A stretch of 64,000 bases of DNA from Bog-473 sp052140165 (GCA_052140165.1 JBKQUM010000073.1:35002-99001); one strand, 5' to 3'; shown: positions 25,062 through 34,370, counted from the stretch's first letter. Program-made: numbers and translations. Notes: a model not told the origin generated them from the sequence alone.

Positions 25062-26434
25062 GACGCCACCAGGTCGGGCCAGTGCCGGTCGGCCAGCGTC
25101 CCCATCGAAGGCCGGGCCAGCTCGGTCTCGCGCGCCACCCGCCGCCACAGCACCTCCAGGTACGCCTCGTCGCTCACGCCACCCGACGCCACCGCGTCGG
25201 CCGCGGCGCGCCGTCCCAGGGCGACCGACTCGGGGCGTCGGCCGAGCAGCACCTCGAGGTCATCGAGCTCGAACACCTCGTAGGACGCACCGTAGGTGTC
25301 GACCTGCGCCAGATACTTGACCAGGCGGGCGATCCCCTTTCCCCGCGCCGACGCCAACGGGTCCGAGGTCCGGGGCACGATCACGTCGCGCAGCTGGGCG
25401 AGGACGGCGTCGTACATCCAGTCGTGGTCGCTGCCGTCCCGGGCCCGCGGAGCCTCGGCCGGCGTCAGCACCAGTCCGGTCGCCGCCGCCAGCGCCTCGA
25501 GCCACAGTCGCCGGTGCAGCATCTGGTAGATGAACCCGTTTCCCACGTCCGTGTCCGCCGATACCGGTCCGGCGGCATCCGGTCGGTGGCCCATCACCTG
25601 GAGCTTCGTCTCCGCCATCACCTGGTAGTAGTGCACCCTCGCCTCGTCGATGGCGTTGCCGGAGAGCTCCGCGTACTCGCGCAGACGGGTCGGGAAATCG
25701 GTGAAGGGCTCCTGGGTCGCCCGCAGCGACAGCCAGGCGATGTCGTCCATGGGGTCCCCGAGGTGCGCCAATTCCCAGTCGACCACGGCGGTGACACGAC
25801 CGCCTTCGTACATGAAGTTGCCCGGCCCCGTGTCGCCCTGCACCAGAACGGGCGGGCCGGAGTAGTCGGGGACGTGGCGGCGCAGCCAGCGCAGCGAGAA
25901 CGCGAGGGCGGGATCCGGCGTCCCGCCACGTTCGGCCAGGACCCGCTCCCATTCGTCGAGCTCGGCGTGCACTGCGTCGGCCACCGTCCTCACGGCGGGG
26001 AAGGCTGGCAGGTCGAGCGCAGATGCATCGAGGGAGTGCAGGGCGGCGAGCTTCGTCATGAAGTCGCGTGCGGTCGCCTCCTGCTCCGCCGGGTCGCTGA
26101 TGCGGGAGAACCAGTTCTCGCCCGTCACGCGCTCGGCGAGCATGGCCTGGTGCACCGGGTGCACGCCGAGGACGCGGGGGACGGGCACCGGGCCGTCCTG
26201 CAGCGCCAGGTACACGGTGGCCTCGCGGTGCAGCGTCCACGGGTCCCTGGTGCGGGCCGGGTCGGAGCGGTCGTAGCGCAGGAAGAGATGCGCCGTCGTG
26301 CCGTCGGGGCGTTCGAGGTCGACGAACCAGGCCTCCTTGCGCGCCCCACCCTGCTTGCGGTCGGCCAGCGCCAGGCGGCCGCCCCCGATGTCCTCGACCC
26401 AGGACGCCAGGTCGTCGGGCAGCCGGGCCGTCAC
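25058..26434 (-). CDS. APH-type phosphotransferase (ACAD10/11- and LvaA-like small-molecule kinase)
   Basis: Aminoglycoside-phosphotransferase-fold kinase of 458 residues. The catalytic loop is LVQGDTGPGN with Asp201 and Asn206, and the metal-binding Asp219 is in VVDWELAHLGDPMDDIAW. The DWE...LGDP text is the form seen in kinases of ACAD10/ACAD11 and in LvaA of the levulinate pathway, which phosphorylate 4-hydroxyacyl-CoA; antibiotic resistance is less likely. An additional C-terminal region of about 120 residues (340-458) has no motif I know. It is coupled to the acyl-CoA ligase upstream (GTG inside GTGA) and to the DUF7064-type gene downstream. A role after CoA activation fits this order. 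Confidence 0.8.
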   Translation of the reverse strand: MTARLPDDLASWVEDIGGGRLALADRKQGGARKEAWFVDLERPDGTTAHLFLRYDRSDPARTRDPWTLHREATVYLALQDGPVPVPRVLGVHPVHQAMLAERVTGENWFSRISDPAEQEATARDFMTKLAALHSLDASALDLPAFPAVRTVADAVHAELDEWERVLAERGGTPDPALAFSLRWLRRHVPDYSGPPVLVQGDTGPGNFMYEGGRVTAVVDWELAHLGDPMDDIAWLSLRATQEPFTDFPTRLREYAELSGNAIDEARVHYYQVMAETKLQVMGHRPDAAGPVSADTDVGNGFIYQMLHRRLWLEALAAATGLVLTPAEAPRARDGSDHDWMYDAVLAQLRDVIVPRTSDPLASARGKGIARLVKYLAQVDTYGASYEVFELDDLEVLLGRRPESVALGRRAAADAVASGGVSDEAYLEVLWRRVARETELARPSMGTLADRHWPDLVAS

Positions 26435-28008
26435 ACGATCCGGGTGGCGTGATCGCCCCAGTACTGCTCGCGGAGCACGCCCTTGTAGAGCTTCCCGGTG
26501 GGCAGGCGGGGGAGCTCGTCGACGAAGTCCACGCTGCGCGGGCACTTGAAGTGCGCCAGGTGCTCGCGACAGAAGGCGATGAGCTCGCGCCCGAGTGCCT
26601 CGTCGCCGACGACGCCGTCGACCGGCTGGACGACTGCCTTCACCTCCTCGCCCAGGTCCTCGTTGGGTACGCCGATGACGGCGGCATCGAGCACCTTGGG
26701 GTGGGTGACGAGGAGGTTCTCGGTCTCCTGGGGGTAGATGTTCACGCCGCCCGAGATGATCATGTGCGCCTTGCGGTCGGTCAGGAACAGGTAGCCGTCC
26801 TCGTCGAGATAGCCCACGTCGCCGACGGTGCTCGTCGTGCCGTCGTCCCGGCGCGCGCTCGCCGTCTTCTCGGGGTCGCGGTAGTACTCGAAGTCCGTCG
26901 CGCCGGCGAACCAGATGGTGCCGGATGTGCCGGTCGGGCACTCGTTCCCCTCGTCGTCGAGGATGTGGATGTCGCTGAGCACGGCCCGGCCCACGCTCCC
27001 CGGATGCGCCAGCCAGTCGTCCGAGGTGATGAACGTGCAGCCGTTGCCCTCGGTGGCGGCGTAGTACTCGAGCAGGATCGGGCCGAACCACTCGATCATC
27101 TGCTCCTTCACCGGCACCGGGCACGGCGCGGCGGCATGGATCACGGCCTCGAGCGAGGACAGGTCGGCCGCCGCCCGCACGTCGTCGGGCAGCTTGAGCA
27201 TGCGGGTGAACATCGTCGGCACGACCTGGGAATGCGTGACCCGGTGCGTCCCGATCAGGTCGAGGTAGAGCGCCGGATCGAAGTGCTCCATGACGACCGC
27301 GGTCGACTTCATGCGCAACGCGATGGCGACGCTCACCTGCGGGGCGGTGTGGTATAGCGGCGCCGGCGACAGGTACACCATGTCCTCGCGGAACTGCCAC
27401 AGCATGGCGATCCCGAGCACGGCGATGCTGGTCTCGGACGGGTGGATGTCGTACATCGGGCGCAGGATCCCCTTGGGCCGCCCCGTGGTCCCCGACGAGT
27501 ACATCATGGGCGCGCCGAGCTGCTCGTCGGCCACCGGACCTGTCGCCTGGCGGCCCACCGCCTCGTCCCACGACTCGTAGGGTCCGGCGGGGTCGCCGAC
27601 CATGATCCAACGCTCCACCTTCGGGCACAGCGCCGGCAGTTGGAGGGCCACGTCCGCCTTGGCCGCCGACGTCACCACCACCCGGGACTCGGAGTCGTTG
27701 ACGATGTAGGCCACCTCTTCGGCGGAGAGGTAGGAGTTGACCGGGGTGAAGTAGAGCCCGGTGCGCTCGGCGCCCGCCTCGGCGAGCAGCATGGCGGGGT
27801 CGTTCTCCATGAAGATCGCCATGTGGTCCCGACGGCGCAGGCCCGTCTCACGCAGGACGTGGGCCACCTGGTTGGCCGCCGCCTCGTGCTCGGCGAAGGT
27901 CAGTGTCCGTCCCGAGGGCGCCATGACGATGGCCGCATGGTCTGGATGCTCTGCTGCGTGCTCTGCTGCGTACACCGCTCCCCCTAACTCCGACCGTTCC
28001 CCGTGCAT
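26431..28008 (-). CDS. Acyl-CoA synthetase (FadD-like AMP-binding enzyme)
   Basis: ANL-superfamily acyl-CoA ligase of 525 residues. The P-loop MYSSGTTGRPKG is at about 169-180, YYAATEGNG near 300-308, VGDVGYLDEDGYLFLTDRKAHMIISGG near 396-422 (adenylate-binding Asp and hinge) and the catalytic Lys in LPTGKLYKGVL near the end. The wording is like mycobacterial FadD proteins that load steroid-type acids. The ATG at 28008 lies within the end of the esterase gene (25-base overlap). Its stop shares GTGA with the kinase start. Acid to acyl-CoA is the expected entry step of the operon's pathway. Confidence 0.9.
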   Translation of the reverse strand: MHGERSELGGAVYAAEHAAEHPDHAAIVMAPSGRTLTFAEHEAAANQVAHVLRETGLRRRDHMAIFMENDPAMLLAEAGAERTGLYFTPVNSYLSAEEVAYIVNDSESRVVVTSAAKADVALQLPALCPKVERWIMVGDPAGPYESWDEAVGRQATGPVADEQLGAPMMYSSGTTGRPKGILRPMYDIHPSETSIAVLGIAMLWQFREDMVYLSPAPLYHTAPQVSVAIALRMKSTAVVMEHFDPALYLDLIGTHRVTHSQVVPTMFTRMLKLPDDVRAAADLSSLEAVIHAAAPCPVPVKEQMIEWFGPILLEYYAATEGNGCTFITSDDWLAHPGSVGRAVLSDIHILDDEGNECPTGTSGTIWFAGATDFEYYRDPEKTASARRDDGTTSTVGDVGYLDEDGYLFLTDRKAHMIISGGVNIYPQETENLLVTHPKVLDAAVIGVPNEDLGEEVKAVVQPVDGVVGDEALGRELIAFCREHLAHFKCPRSVDFVDELPRLPTGKLYKGVLREQYWGDHATRIV

Positions 28009-29234
28009 GAGTAGAGCACGTCGACCAGGCAGGCGCCCATGAGCGGCAGCGCCTGGTTCTCCAGGTGGTTGCGCACGAAGCCGCAGGCCACACGGGCGGC
28101 CGGGTCCGCGAAGCCGATCTGGCCGCCGGCGCCCATGTGACCGAACGCACCGTCGTCCGGCCCGTGCATCCGCGGGATCCCGGGCACGAGTGCGGGTGGC
28201 TCAAGCGAGTAGCCGACGGCCCACCGTGTCGGCACGCCCATGACGGCGTCGCGCCCGCAGACCTGCTCGATCCGGAAGCGTTCCACCGAGGCGCGCGACA
28301 CGAGCTCCTCGCCGGCAGCGAGGGCGGAGTACACACGGGCCAGCGCCCGCGCCGTCGCCGTCGCGCCCAGCGCACCGATCTCGGCCTGCAGGACCGCCGG
28401 CGTGTTCATGAAGTCGGCGAAGCGGGGCCGGCCCTCCTCGTCGGCGAAGAGGCTCCCGTGCGCGCCGGCCAGGACGGAGCGGCCGGACCTGGACTCGGGG
28501 TCGATGGCCCGCAGCGCGCTCTCCTTCCCCGGCTTCACGGGGAATTCCATGACCGTCGCGACCGACCCGAGCGCCGCCGCGGGCGTCCCGATGGAGATCG
28601 ACCCGGCGATGCCGAGCGGCTGCGCCACCTCGGTGTCGAAGAAGGTCCCGAGGCTCGACCCGCTGATCCGGCGCACCAGCTCGCCGACGAGCCACCCGAA
28701 CGTCACGCCGTGGTAGCCGTGCCGGGTCCCGGGCTCCCACGCCGGCGGCCCCGAGGCGACGCCGGCGGCGATGGCCACCGTGTCGGCCCACCCGCCCCCG
28801 TCCCACGACAGCAGCTCGTCGGACCCGGGCAGCCCGATGGCGCCTGACTGGTGGCTGAGCAGTTGGCGCACGGTGGTCGACGACTTGCCCTCGGACTCGA
28901 ACTCGGGCCAGTAGCGGACGACCGGCGCGTCGAGGTCCAGCTCGCCCCGGTCCTCGAGCAGGTGCGCGCACAACGTCGTCATGCCCTTCGTCGACGACAT
29001 GACGACGGCCCGCGTGTCCTCCTGCCACGCCCGACCCGTCGACCTGGCCGGCCCGGCCGGTCCGGCCCACAGATCGACCACGCAGTCGCCGTCGACGAAG
29101 GCGCAGAAGGCGCCACCGCCGTCGCCGAGGTCGACCCGCCGCTCCCGCTCGCCGACCAGGACGGACGCACCCTCGCCCAGCACCCGGGCGACGGGCTCGA
29201 AGCCCGGCGCTGCGTACCCCGTCACGGACGTCAC
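27984..29234 (-). CDS. Serine hydrolase, beta-lactamase/EstB-type esterase
   Basis: Class C beta-lactamase-fold hydrolase of 416 residues without a signal peptide, so it acts inside the cell as an esterase or lactonase rather than a cell-wall enzyme. The S80-x-x-K83 pair sits in MSSTKGM, the Tyr of the YxN-like site in YHGVTFGW near 173-180 (His replaces the usual spacing, so the third element is not exact), and a C-terminal HMGAGGQIGFADP near 374-386 is in place of KTG. The start is GTG 29234 inside the stop of the LLM gene. The opposite end overlaps the ligase gene. In the operon it could release the acid that the ligase activates. Confidence 0.82.
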   Translation of the reverse strand: MTSVTGYAAPGFEPVARVLGEGASVLVGERERRVDLGDGGGAFCAFVDGDCVVDLWAGPAGPARSTGRAWQEDTRAVVMSSTKGMTTLCAHLLEDRGELDLDAPVVRYWPEFESEGKSSTTVRQLLSHQSGAIGLPGSDELLSWDGGGWADTVAIAAGVASGPPAWEPGTRHGYHGVTFGWLVGELVRRISGSSLGTFFDTEVAQPLGIAGSISIGTPAAALGSVATVMEFPVKPGKESALRAIDPESRSGRSVLAGAHGSLFADEEGRPRFADFMNTPAVLQAEIGALGATATARALARVYSALAAGEELVSRASVERFRIEQVCGRDAVMGVPTRWAVGYSLEPPALVPGIPRMHGPDDGAFGHMGAGGQIGFADPAARVACGFVRNHLENQALPLMGACLVDVLYSCTGNGRS

Positions 29235-30232
29235 AGGGCGCGCAACTCCTTCTCGACGTCGGGCCACCACTCCTTGCGCCACCACGAGACGTTGATGCGG
29301 TCGATCAGTCCCCCGTAGCGGCGACCGACCTCGCCGGCCAGCTCGCCCGGAAGGCAGACGATGGTCAGCGTGTCGAGCACCTCGTCGTCGACGAGGTGGG
29401 CCATGTCCTCCCAGCGCCCCTGCTTCGAGCAGGCGTAGAGCTCGCTCTGCAGGTCGCCCCAGCCGTGGAGGTCGAGCACGGGCCGGTAGGCCGGGGTGGA
29501 GGCGTAGTAGCCGACCTGGCGCCGCATGGCGTCACGGGCCTTCTCCAGCTTCGTCGGGTCGTCGACGACGGCGATGAAGCCGGGGCACGTGACCTCGAAT
29601 GTGTCTCGGGCACGTCCCGACTTCGCCAGGCCGCGGTCGAGCGCGGGCTCGATCACCTCGCGCAGGTACCGCGCCGAGCAGATGCCGTGCGTGATGACCC
29701 CGTCCGCCACCTCGCCCGCCACCTCGTTCATGCGAGGGCCCACGGCGGCGAGGAAGACCCGGGGAGGCCCGAACGCGTGCGGCGCCGGCGCGAACACCGG
29801 CGTCATGAGGGTGTGGGTGTAGAATTCGCCATCGAAGCCAGGGGGAGCGCCCTCGTTCCACGATGCCCAGATGGAGCGCAGGGCGAGCACGTACTCACGC
29901 ATCCGTGCCGCGGGACGCGACCACGTCATGGAGAACCGCTTCTCGATGTGCCGTCGCACCTGCGAGCCCATTCCCAGCACGACCCGACCGCCCGAGTACT
30001 CCTGCAGCTGATTGGTCGTATACGCGAGGCTCATCGGGTTGCGGGCGAAGGCGATCGCCACGCCCGTGCCGAGCAGCACCGACGTCGAGTGCTCGGCCGC
30101 CAGCGTCAACGACAGGAAGGGGTCGTTCGTCGTCTCGGCGGCCCACAGGCAGTCGAGCCCGGCCGCCTCGGCCGTCGTCACCCGGTCCGCCACCCGCGGC
30201 AGCTCGGCCCCCAGCCCGCTGTCGATCCTCAC
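29231..30232 (-). CDS. LLM-class F420-dependent oxidoreductase
   Basis: LLM-family TIM barrel of 333 residues; related enzymes use F420 to oxidise alcohols or reduce enones. GLDCLWAAETTNDPFLSLTLA at about 27-47 (read in parts), LLGTGVAIAFARNPMSLAY near 55-73, and SGGRVVLGMGSQVRRHIEKRF near 82-102 are the usual cofactor-pocket blocks. AGEVADGVITHG near 173-184 follows. Chosen start is GTG 30232, within the stop of the CoA-transferase; the longer reading is antisense-like. It is similar in plan to the LLM gene at 49305 (both have the ...GSQVRRHI/GAQVRAHI segment), less so to the one heading the divergent operon. Confidence 0.88.
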   Translation of the reverse strand: MRIDSGLGAELPRVADRVTTAEAAGLDCLWAAETTNDPFLSLTLAAEHSTSVLLGTGVAIAFARNPMSLAYTTNQLQEYSGGRVVLGMGSQVRRHIEKRFSMTWSRPAARMREYVLALRSIWASWNEGAPPGFDGEFYTHTLMTPVFAPAPHAFGPPRVFLAAVGPRMNEVAGEVADGVITHGICSARYLREVIEPALDRGLAKSGRARDTFEVTCPGFIAVVDDPTKLEKARDAMRRQVGYYASTPAYRPVLDLHGWGDLQSELYACSKQGRWEDMAHLVDDEVLDTLTIVCLPGELAGEVGRRYGGLIDRINVSWWRKEWWPDVEKELRAL

Positions 30233-32448
30233 GACGCCGCCCGTCGCCGTACCGGAGCCGGCGTCGGCGCCGGGCCCTTGACCGCCGGCGCGTCCACCGA
30301 AAGCGACAGCGGGATCCCCACCTGCACGAACCGCCCCGCCGCCGGGTGCCGGTACTGGCGCAGGAGGCCCCGAGCCACCACCTGGGGGTCGTCGGGCACG
30401 GCGGAGTGGTGCAGGCTCGCAGCCGCAGGGACACCCGAGTCCCGTAACCGAACCAGCACCTCCTCCACCGTCATGGTCCCGACCGCCTCCGCCACGTCGT
30501 CGGCGCCTACGACCGGCGACACGCCCAGACCCACCGCCGAACCCAACCGCGCCACGTCCGACGACGTCACGCAGCACACCACGACCCACCCGTCCCTGGC
30601 CCGATACAGGCGCCGCCCCACCGAAGGACCACGCAGCTCGGGCGCACCGACCTGGTCGACCACGGTGCCCGCCTCCCCGCAGGCAGCGTCCACCGCCAGC
30701 CGGGCCACCTCCGCCGCCTGATACAACGTCGCCGTCACCGCCAGCGATGCCTCCACCGTCGTCACCGCCGCTCCACGGGCCCGCCCCAGCAGCGCGCACA
30801 CGATCCCGGCCGCCAAGAGCAACCCCGTCCCGTAGTCGTTGACCACCACGTTGCCCGCCACCGGCACCGAACCGCCGCCCTGGGTCATCTCCATCCCCGT
30901 CGCCGCCTGCACCACGTAGTCGAACGAGGGCCGGGCGGCCAGGGGCCCGACCGAGCCGAAGCCCTTGGCCCGGGCGTAGACCAGCGCCGGGTTGACCGCG
31001 CGCAGCGCCGCCTCGTCGAGCCCGAGCCGCTCCCACACGCCGGCCACGGCGTTCTCGACCACGACGTCGGACGCGGCCACGAGGTCGAGGAGCCGGGCCC
31101 GGTCACTCGGTGCCTTGAGGTCGAGCACCAGCCCCCGCTTGGACCGGTTGCCGTCGACGTAGATGTTGGGCAGCACTGGCATCATCTGGAACCCGCCCTC
31201 GCCTCCCGGCGGCTCAACCTTCACCACGTCGGCCCCGAGCTCGGCCAGCAAGCGCGACGCCAGAGGGCCGGCCCAGAAGCTGGAGAGGTCGACGATGCGG
31301 TGCCCACCGAGCGCGCCCTGCTCGCCTCCGTGCCGGCGGCCGGGCCTCCGCTCGCCGGGCTCCGCCCCGATGCGCACGGACGGGCCCAGCAACGGCACCC
31401 GTCCCAGCACGGGGTCGTCCGTCTCGACCACCAGATCGCTGGCCCGGGCCTGCTCGCTGTCCAACCACTCGGCCAGCGTGTTGCACTTGGCCACGGCGGC
31501 AGGGCGCTCGAGCAGGGCGGCCTCCCACTCGTCGGCTGTCTTGGACGCGAAGGCAGCGGTGACCTCGGCCAGCTTGACCCGGTTCCACTCCTTGTCCGAG
31601 AGCTTCGACAGTCCCTCGGGCGTGGCGTAGTCGAGGCCGCCGCCGTCGATCTCGAGCAGGCGGCACAGCTCGCGCCAGCGCTCGGTGCCGCTCAGGTTCA
31701 CCATGACGGAGCGGCCGTCGGCCGTCTCGTAGGGACGCAGGATGACCGAGTTCTTCTGACGCGAAACGCGGGGCCGGTGGCCCGGCCGGTGGAAGATGGG
31801 CGCCGCGTTGAGGAACAGCAGCCCGTCGAGCAGGGAGGTCTCGACGTGCTGGCCGTAGCCGGTCGACTCGCGCTTGACGAGAGCGGCGCCGGCGCCGAGC
31901 ACGGCCAGCAGGGCGGCGGCCACGCTGCCCACCGGGAAAGGCTGCCAAATGGCGTCGTCGCCGGTGAACAGGCCCTGCTGTATGCCGGCCCGGGCCTGCA
32001 CCAGCGGCTCCCAACCCGGCTCGTCGCGTGAAGGCCCGCTGCTGCCCCATCCACTGATCGAACAGGTGACCAGCCGCGGCCGCCCTCGCCGCAACCCGTC
32101 GTTGCCGCTCCCTCTCCGGTCCTCGTCGCCGTCGTCGAAAAGGTGACGCTCGAGGGAGCCGGGCCGGAGGTTCTCCATGAGCAGATCCGCCCGATCCAGC
32201 AACGCACCCAGCTCGCGGCGACCATTTTCCGTCGTGAGGTCGAGCTCTAGCGTGCGCTTGCCCCGGTTCCAGGCGGCGAAGCCGGGCGGGTCGGCCCGCA
32301 TCGGGTCGCCCCCGGGCCGCTCCACCTTGACCACTTCGGCACCCAGGTCGGCGAGGATGGTCGCCGCCAGGGGTGCGGCCACGTATTGGCCCACCTCGAC
32401 CACGCGCAGGCCCTGCAGCACGCCGAGCTGCGACGGTTCAGCGGGCAC
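30229..32448 (-). CDS. Double-domain family III CoA-transferase (two fused CaiB-type units)
   Basis: A 739-residue protein containing two complete CaiB/BaiF modules, about 1-390 and 400-739; normal family members have one. Each module starts with the CoA-binding pattern (VVEVGQYVAAPLAATILADLGAE and IVDLSSFWAGPLASRLLAELGAD). The second has the catalytic-Asp motif SFDYVVQAATG with Asp510; the first has GWEPLVQARAG with Glu147 in that place. The N-terminal half may therefore be a non-catalytic partner, an arrangement that would mimic a heterodimer. The GTG at 32448 overlaps the dehydrogenase gene by 11 bases; GTG 32421 is an alternative. The stop shares GTGA with the LLM gene. Confidence 0.86.
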   Translation of the reverse strand: MPAEPSQLGVLQGLRVVEVGQYVAAPLAATILADLGAEVVKVERPGGDPMRADPPGFAAWNRGKRTLELDLTTENGRRELGALLDRADLLMENLRPGSLERHLFDDGDEDRRGSGNDGLRRGRPRLVTCSISGWGSSGPSRDEPGWEPLVQARAGIQQGLFTGDDAIWQPFPVGSVAAALLAVLGAGAALVKRESTGYGQHVETSLLDGLLFLNAAPIFHRPGHRPRVSRQKNSVILRPYETADGRSVMVNLSGTERWRELCRLLEIDGGGLDYATPEGLSKLSDKEWNRVKLAEVTAAFASKTADEWEAALLERPAAVAKCNTLAEWLDSEQARASDLVVETDDPVLGRVPLLGPSVRIGAEPGERRPGRRHGGEQGALGGHRIVDLSSFWAGPLASRLLAELGADVVKVEPPGGEGGFQMMPVLPNIYVDGNRSKRGLVLDLKAPSDRARLLDLVAASDVVVENAVAGVWERLGLDEAALRAVNPALVYARAKGFGSVGPLAARPSFDYVVQAATGMEMTQGGGSVPVAGNVVVNDYGTGLLLAAGIVCALLGRARGAAVTTVEASLAVTATLYQAAEVARLAVDAACGEAGTVVDQVGAPELRGPSVGRRLYRARDGWVVVCCVTSSDVARLGSAVGLGVSPVVGADDVAEAVGTMTVEEVLVRLRDSGVPAAASLHHSAVPDDPQVVARGLLRQYRHPAAGRFVQVGIPLSLSVDAPAVKGPAPTPAPVRRRAAS

Positions 32449-33655
32449 CGGTGGCCGCCCGTCTCGACGGGCCGGGGGCGAGATCGCCCGGCATGAGGTC
32501 TCCCTCCTCGTCGCGCGGGAGTCCGAGGAGCCGCTCGGCGATGACGTTGCGCACGATCTCGTTGGTGCCACCCCCGATGGAGGCAGATTGCGAGCTCAGC
32601 AGCTGGTCGGACCAGCGGCCGCCCCCGGGGTCGGTCGCGAGCCAGGCGGTGGCGTGCATGCCCACCACGTCGACCGCGACGAGCGCGGACTCCTGCACCA
32701 GTTGCGCCATGGCGAGCTTGAGCACCGACGCGGCGGCGCCGTCACCGGCGCGCGCCTTGGCCTGCAGGTAGCCCGAGAGATGCCGCAGCACCATCTGGCG
32801 GATGCGCAGCTGGACCAGACGGTCGCGCAGGACCGGGCGGTTGGCGAGGTCGCGCCGCTTCGCCTCGGCCGCCAGCGCCGCGAAGCCGCCCTTGCCGCCG
32901 CCGCCCGAGCCCAGCCCACCCAGGGCCTGGCGCTCGAAGGCGAGCATCGTGCGGGCAACCCTCCAGCCGTCGTGCAGCTCGCCGAGGATGTTGGCGGCCG
33001 GCACGCGCACCCCGTCCAGGAAGACCTCGTTGAAGTGGCTGTCACCCGTGATCTGGCGCAGCGGCCGCACCGTGATGCCCGGCGCGTGCATGTCGACGAT
33101 GAGCATGGTGATGCCCTCGCGCTTGGGGCGCGCCGGATCGCTGCGGGTCAGGCAGGCCGCGTAGTCGCTGTGCTGGGCGCCCGAGGTCCAGACCTTCTGC
33201 CCGTCGAGCACGAACTCGTCGCCGTCGAGCCGGGCCCGGGTCTGCACGCTGGAGAGGTCCGAGCCCGCACCCGGCTCGCTGAACAGCTCGCACCAGATGT
33301 GCTCGCCGCGCAGCAGGGGCGGGATCAGCGCGCGTTTCTGCTCCTCGCTGGCGTGCACGAGCAGCGTCGGGCCGCACATGCCGAGCCCGATCTCCAGGGC
33401 GCGGGGCGGGACCCGGAACGCCTTGGCCTCGGTGTCGTACATGCGCTGAAACCTGCCGGGGAGGCCGCGACCGCCGTACTCGACGGGCCACGTGATGCCC
33501 GCCAGGTGAGCCTCGGCCAGCTTGCGCTGGAAGGCGACGGCGCGGGTCACGCCCGTGCCCCCCGTCTCGAGCGACGCCCCCTTGCGTGGCAGCGCCGCCG
33601 CCAAGAAGGCGAGCACCTCGGCGCGGAAGTCCTCCTCGTCGGGCAGGTCCGTCAC
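32438..33655 (-). CDS. Acyl-CoA dehydrogenase
   Basis: FAD-dependent acyl-CoA dehydrogenase of 405 residues. WCELFSEPGAGSDL near 121-134, KVWTSGAQHSDYA near 153-165, FNEVFLDGVRVP near 207-218 and the closing SIGGGTNEIVRNVIAERLLG are the family blocks. The classical catalytic Glu of the EGT motif is Gly here, as in many actinomycete FadE proteins where the base lies elsewhere. It therefore does not match the ADGPDE form of ACAD10/11. The start is GTG 33655 inside the stop of the TetR gene, so regulator and enzyme are co-translated. This is the first enzyme gene of the left operon. Confidence 0.9.
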   Translation of the reverse strand: MTDLPDEEDFRAEVLAFLAAALPRKGASLETGGTGVTRAVAFQRKLAEAHLAGITWPVEYGGRGLPGRFQRMYDTEAKAFRVPPRALEIGLGMCGPTLLVHASEEQKRALIPPLLRGEHIWCELFSEPGAGSDLSSVQTRARLDGDEFVLDGQKVWTSGAQHSDYAACLTRSDPARPKREGITMLIVDMHAPGITVRPLRQITGDSHFNEVFLDGVRVPAANILGELHDGWRVARTMLAFERQALGGLGSGGGGKGGFAALAAEAKRRDLANRPVLRDRLVQLRIRQMVLRHLSGYLQAKARAGDGAAASVLKLAMAQLVQESALVAVDVVGMHATAWLATDPGGGRWSDQLLSSQSASIGGGTNEIVRNVIAERLLGLPRDEEGDLMPGDLAPGPSRRAATGAR

Positions 33656-34323
33656 GCCGGGACGACCGCCACCGGGCGCGGCACGCCCACCGACAGCAGA
33701 CCTCCGAAGACCATGTCCTTCATGACCCGCGCCAGCTGCTCCTGGTCGGCACCGTTGAGCGACGTGATGGAGCGCAGCATCCCGTCGACCATCGTGACGG
33801 CGGCGCGCGCCTCCTCGTCGCTCAGGCCGGGCCGCACCTCGCAGAGGAGGTGCACCCACTCAGCCATGCGCACCCGCTCGATACGGGCCACCCGTCGCCG
33901 CGCGTCGTCGTCCAGCGAGCGGTACTCCTTGACGAAGACGTCGCGCAGGTTGCCGTTCTTCAGCTGCAGCACGACGGCGGCGTCAATGAGGCGCTCCAGG
34001 GTGACCAGCGGCGGCGTGTCCTCGTTGAGCACGTCGTCCACCGTCTCGCGCCAGGTGATGGACGCCTCCTCGATCAGGATCGAGAGCAGCTCGCCCTTGC
34101 TCTTGAAGTAGCGGTAGATGGCCGGCCCGCTCACCCCGGCGGCGGCACCGATGTCGCCCAGGCTCGTCTCGCGAAAGCCGCGGTCCCGGAAGAGCTCGGT
34201 GGCGGCCGCCATGATCGCCTCCCGCGTCCGCTCGCCCTTGGTCCGCCGCCCGGCACCGGTCTGGCGGGAAGGCGGCGTGGTCCCCTGCGTCTTCTGGGTC
34301 ATACGCCGTCGGATGTTAGCCAT
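33652..34323 (-). CDS. TetR-family transcriptional regulator
   Basis: A 223-residue TetR-type repressor. The N-terminal helix-turn-helix region runs about 31-77: REAIMAAATELFRDRGF, TSLGDIGAAAGVSGPAIYRYF, then a ligand domain ending in VMKDMVFGGLL. The first codons are basic and flexible; ATG 34323 or ATG 34302 could start. It heads the left operon, sharing GTGA with the acyl-CoA dehydrogenase, and is divergent from the right operon. TTAATGCCCATTAA (34380-34393) in the gap is a good candidate site. Autoregulation with joint control of both operons by a CoA ester or acid ligand is the natural model but is inferred. Confidence 0.9.
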   Translation of the reverse strand: MANIRRRMTQKTQGTTPPSRQTGAGRRTKGERTREAIMAAATELFRDRGFRETSLGDIGAAAGVSGPAIYRYFKSKGELLSILIEEASITWRETVDDVLNEDTPPLVTLERLIDAAVVLQLKNGNLRDVFVKEYRSLDDDARRRVARIERVRMAEWVHLLCEVRPGLSDEEARAAVTMVDGMLRSITSLNGADQEQLARVMKDMVFGGLLSVGVPRPVAVVPA

Positions 34324-34370
34324 CCATCACAAAAGCAGCCCCGATCACGTTGACTCCGGGCTGCGGTCAT

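Noticed and set aside
25058..26434. Antibiotic-resistance phosphotransferase
   Set aside because: The DWELxxLGDP text and the coupling to an acyl-CoA ligase fit the metabolic APH branch; no resistance-gene context.
30233..31036. N-terminal extension of the LLM frame into the CoA-transferase gene
   Set aside because: Gly/Arg-rich text unlike the family; GTG 30232 gives normal length.
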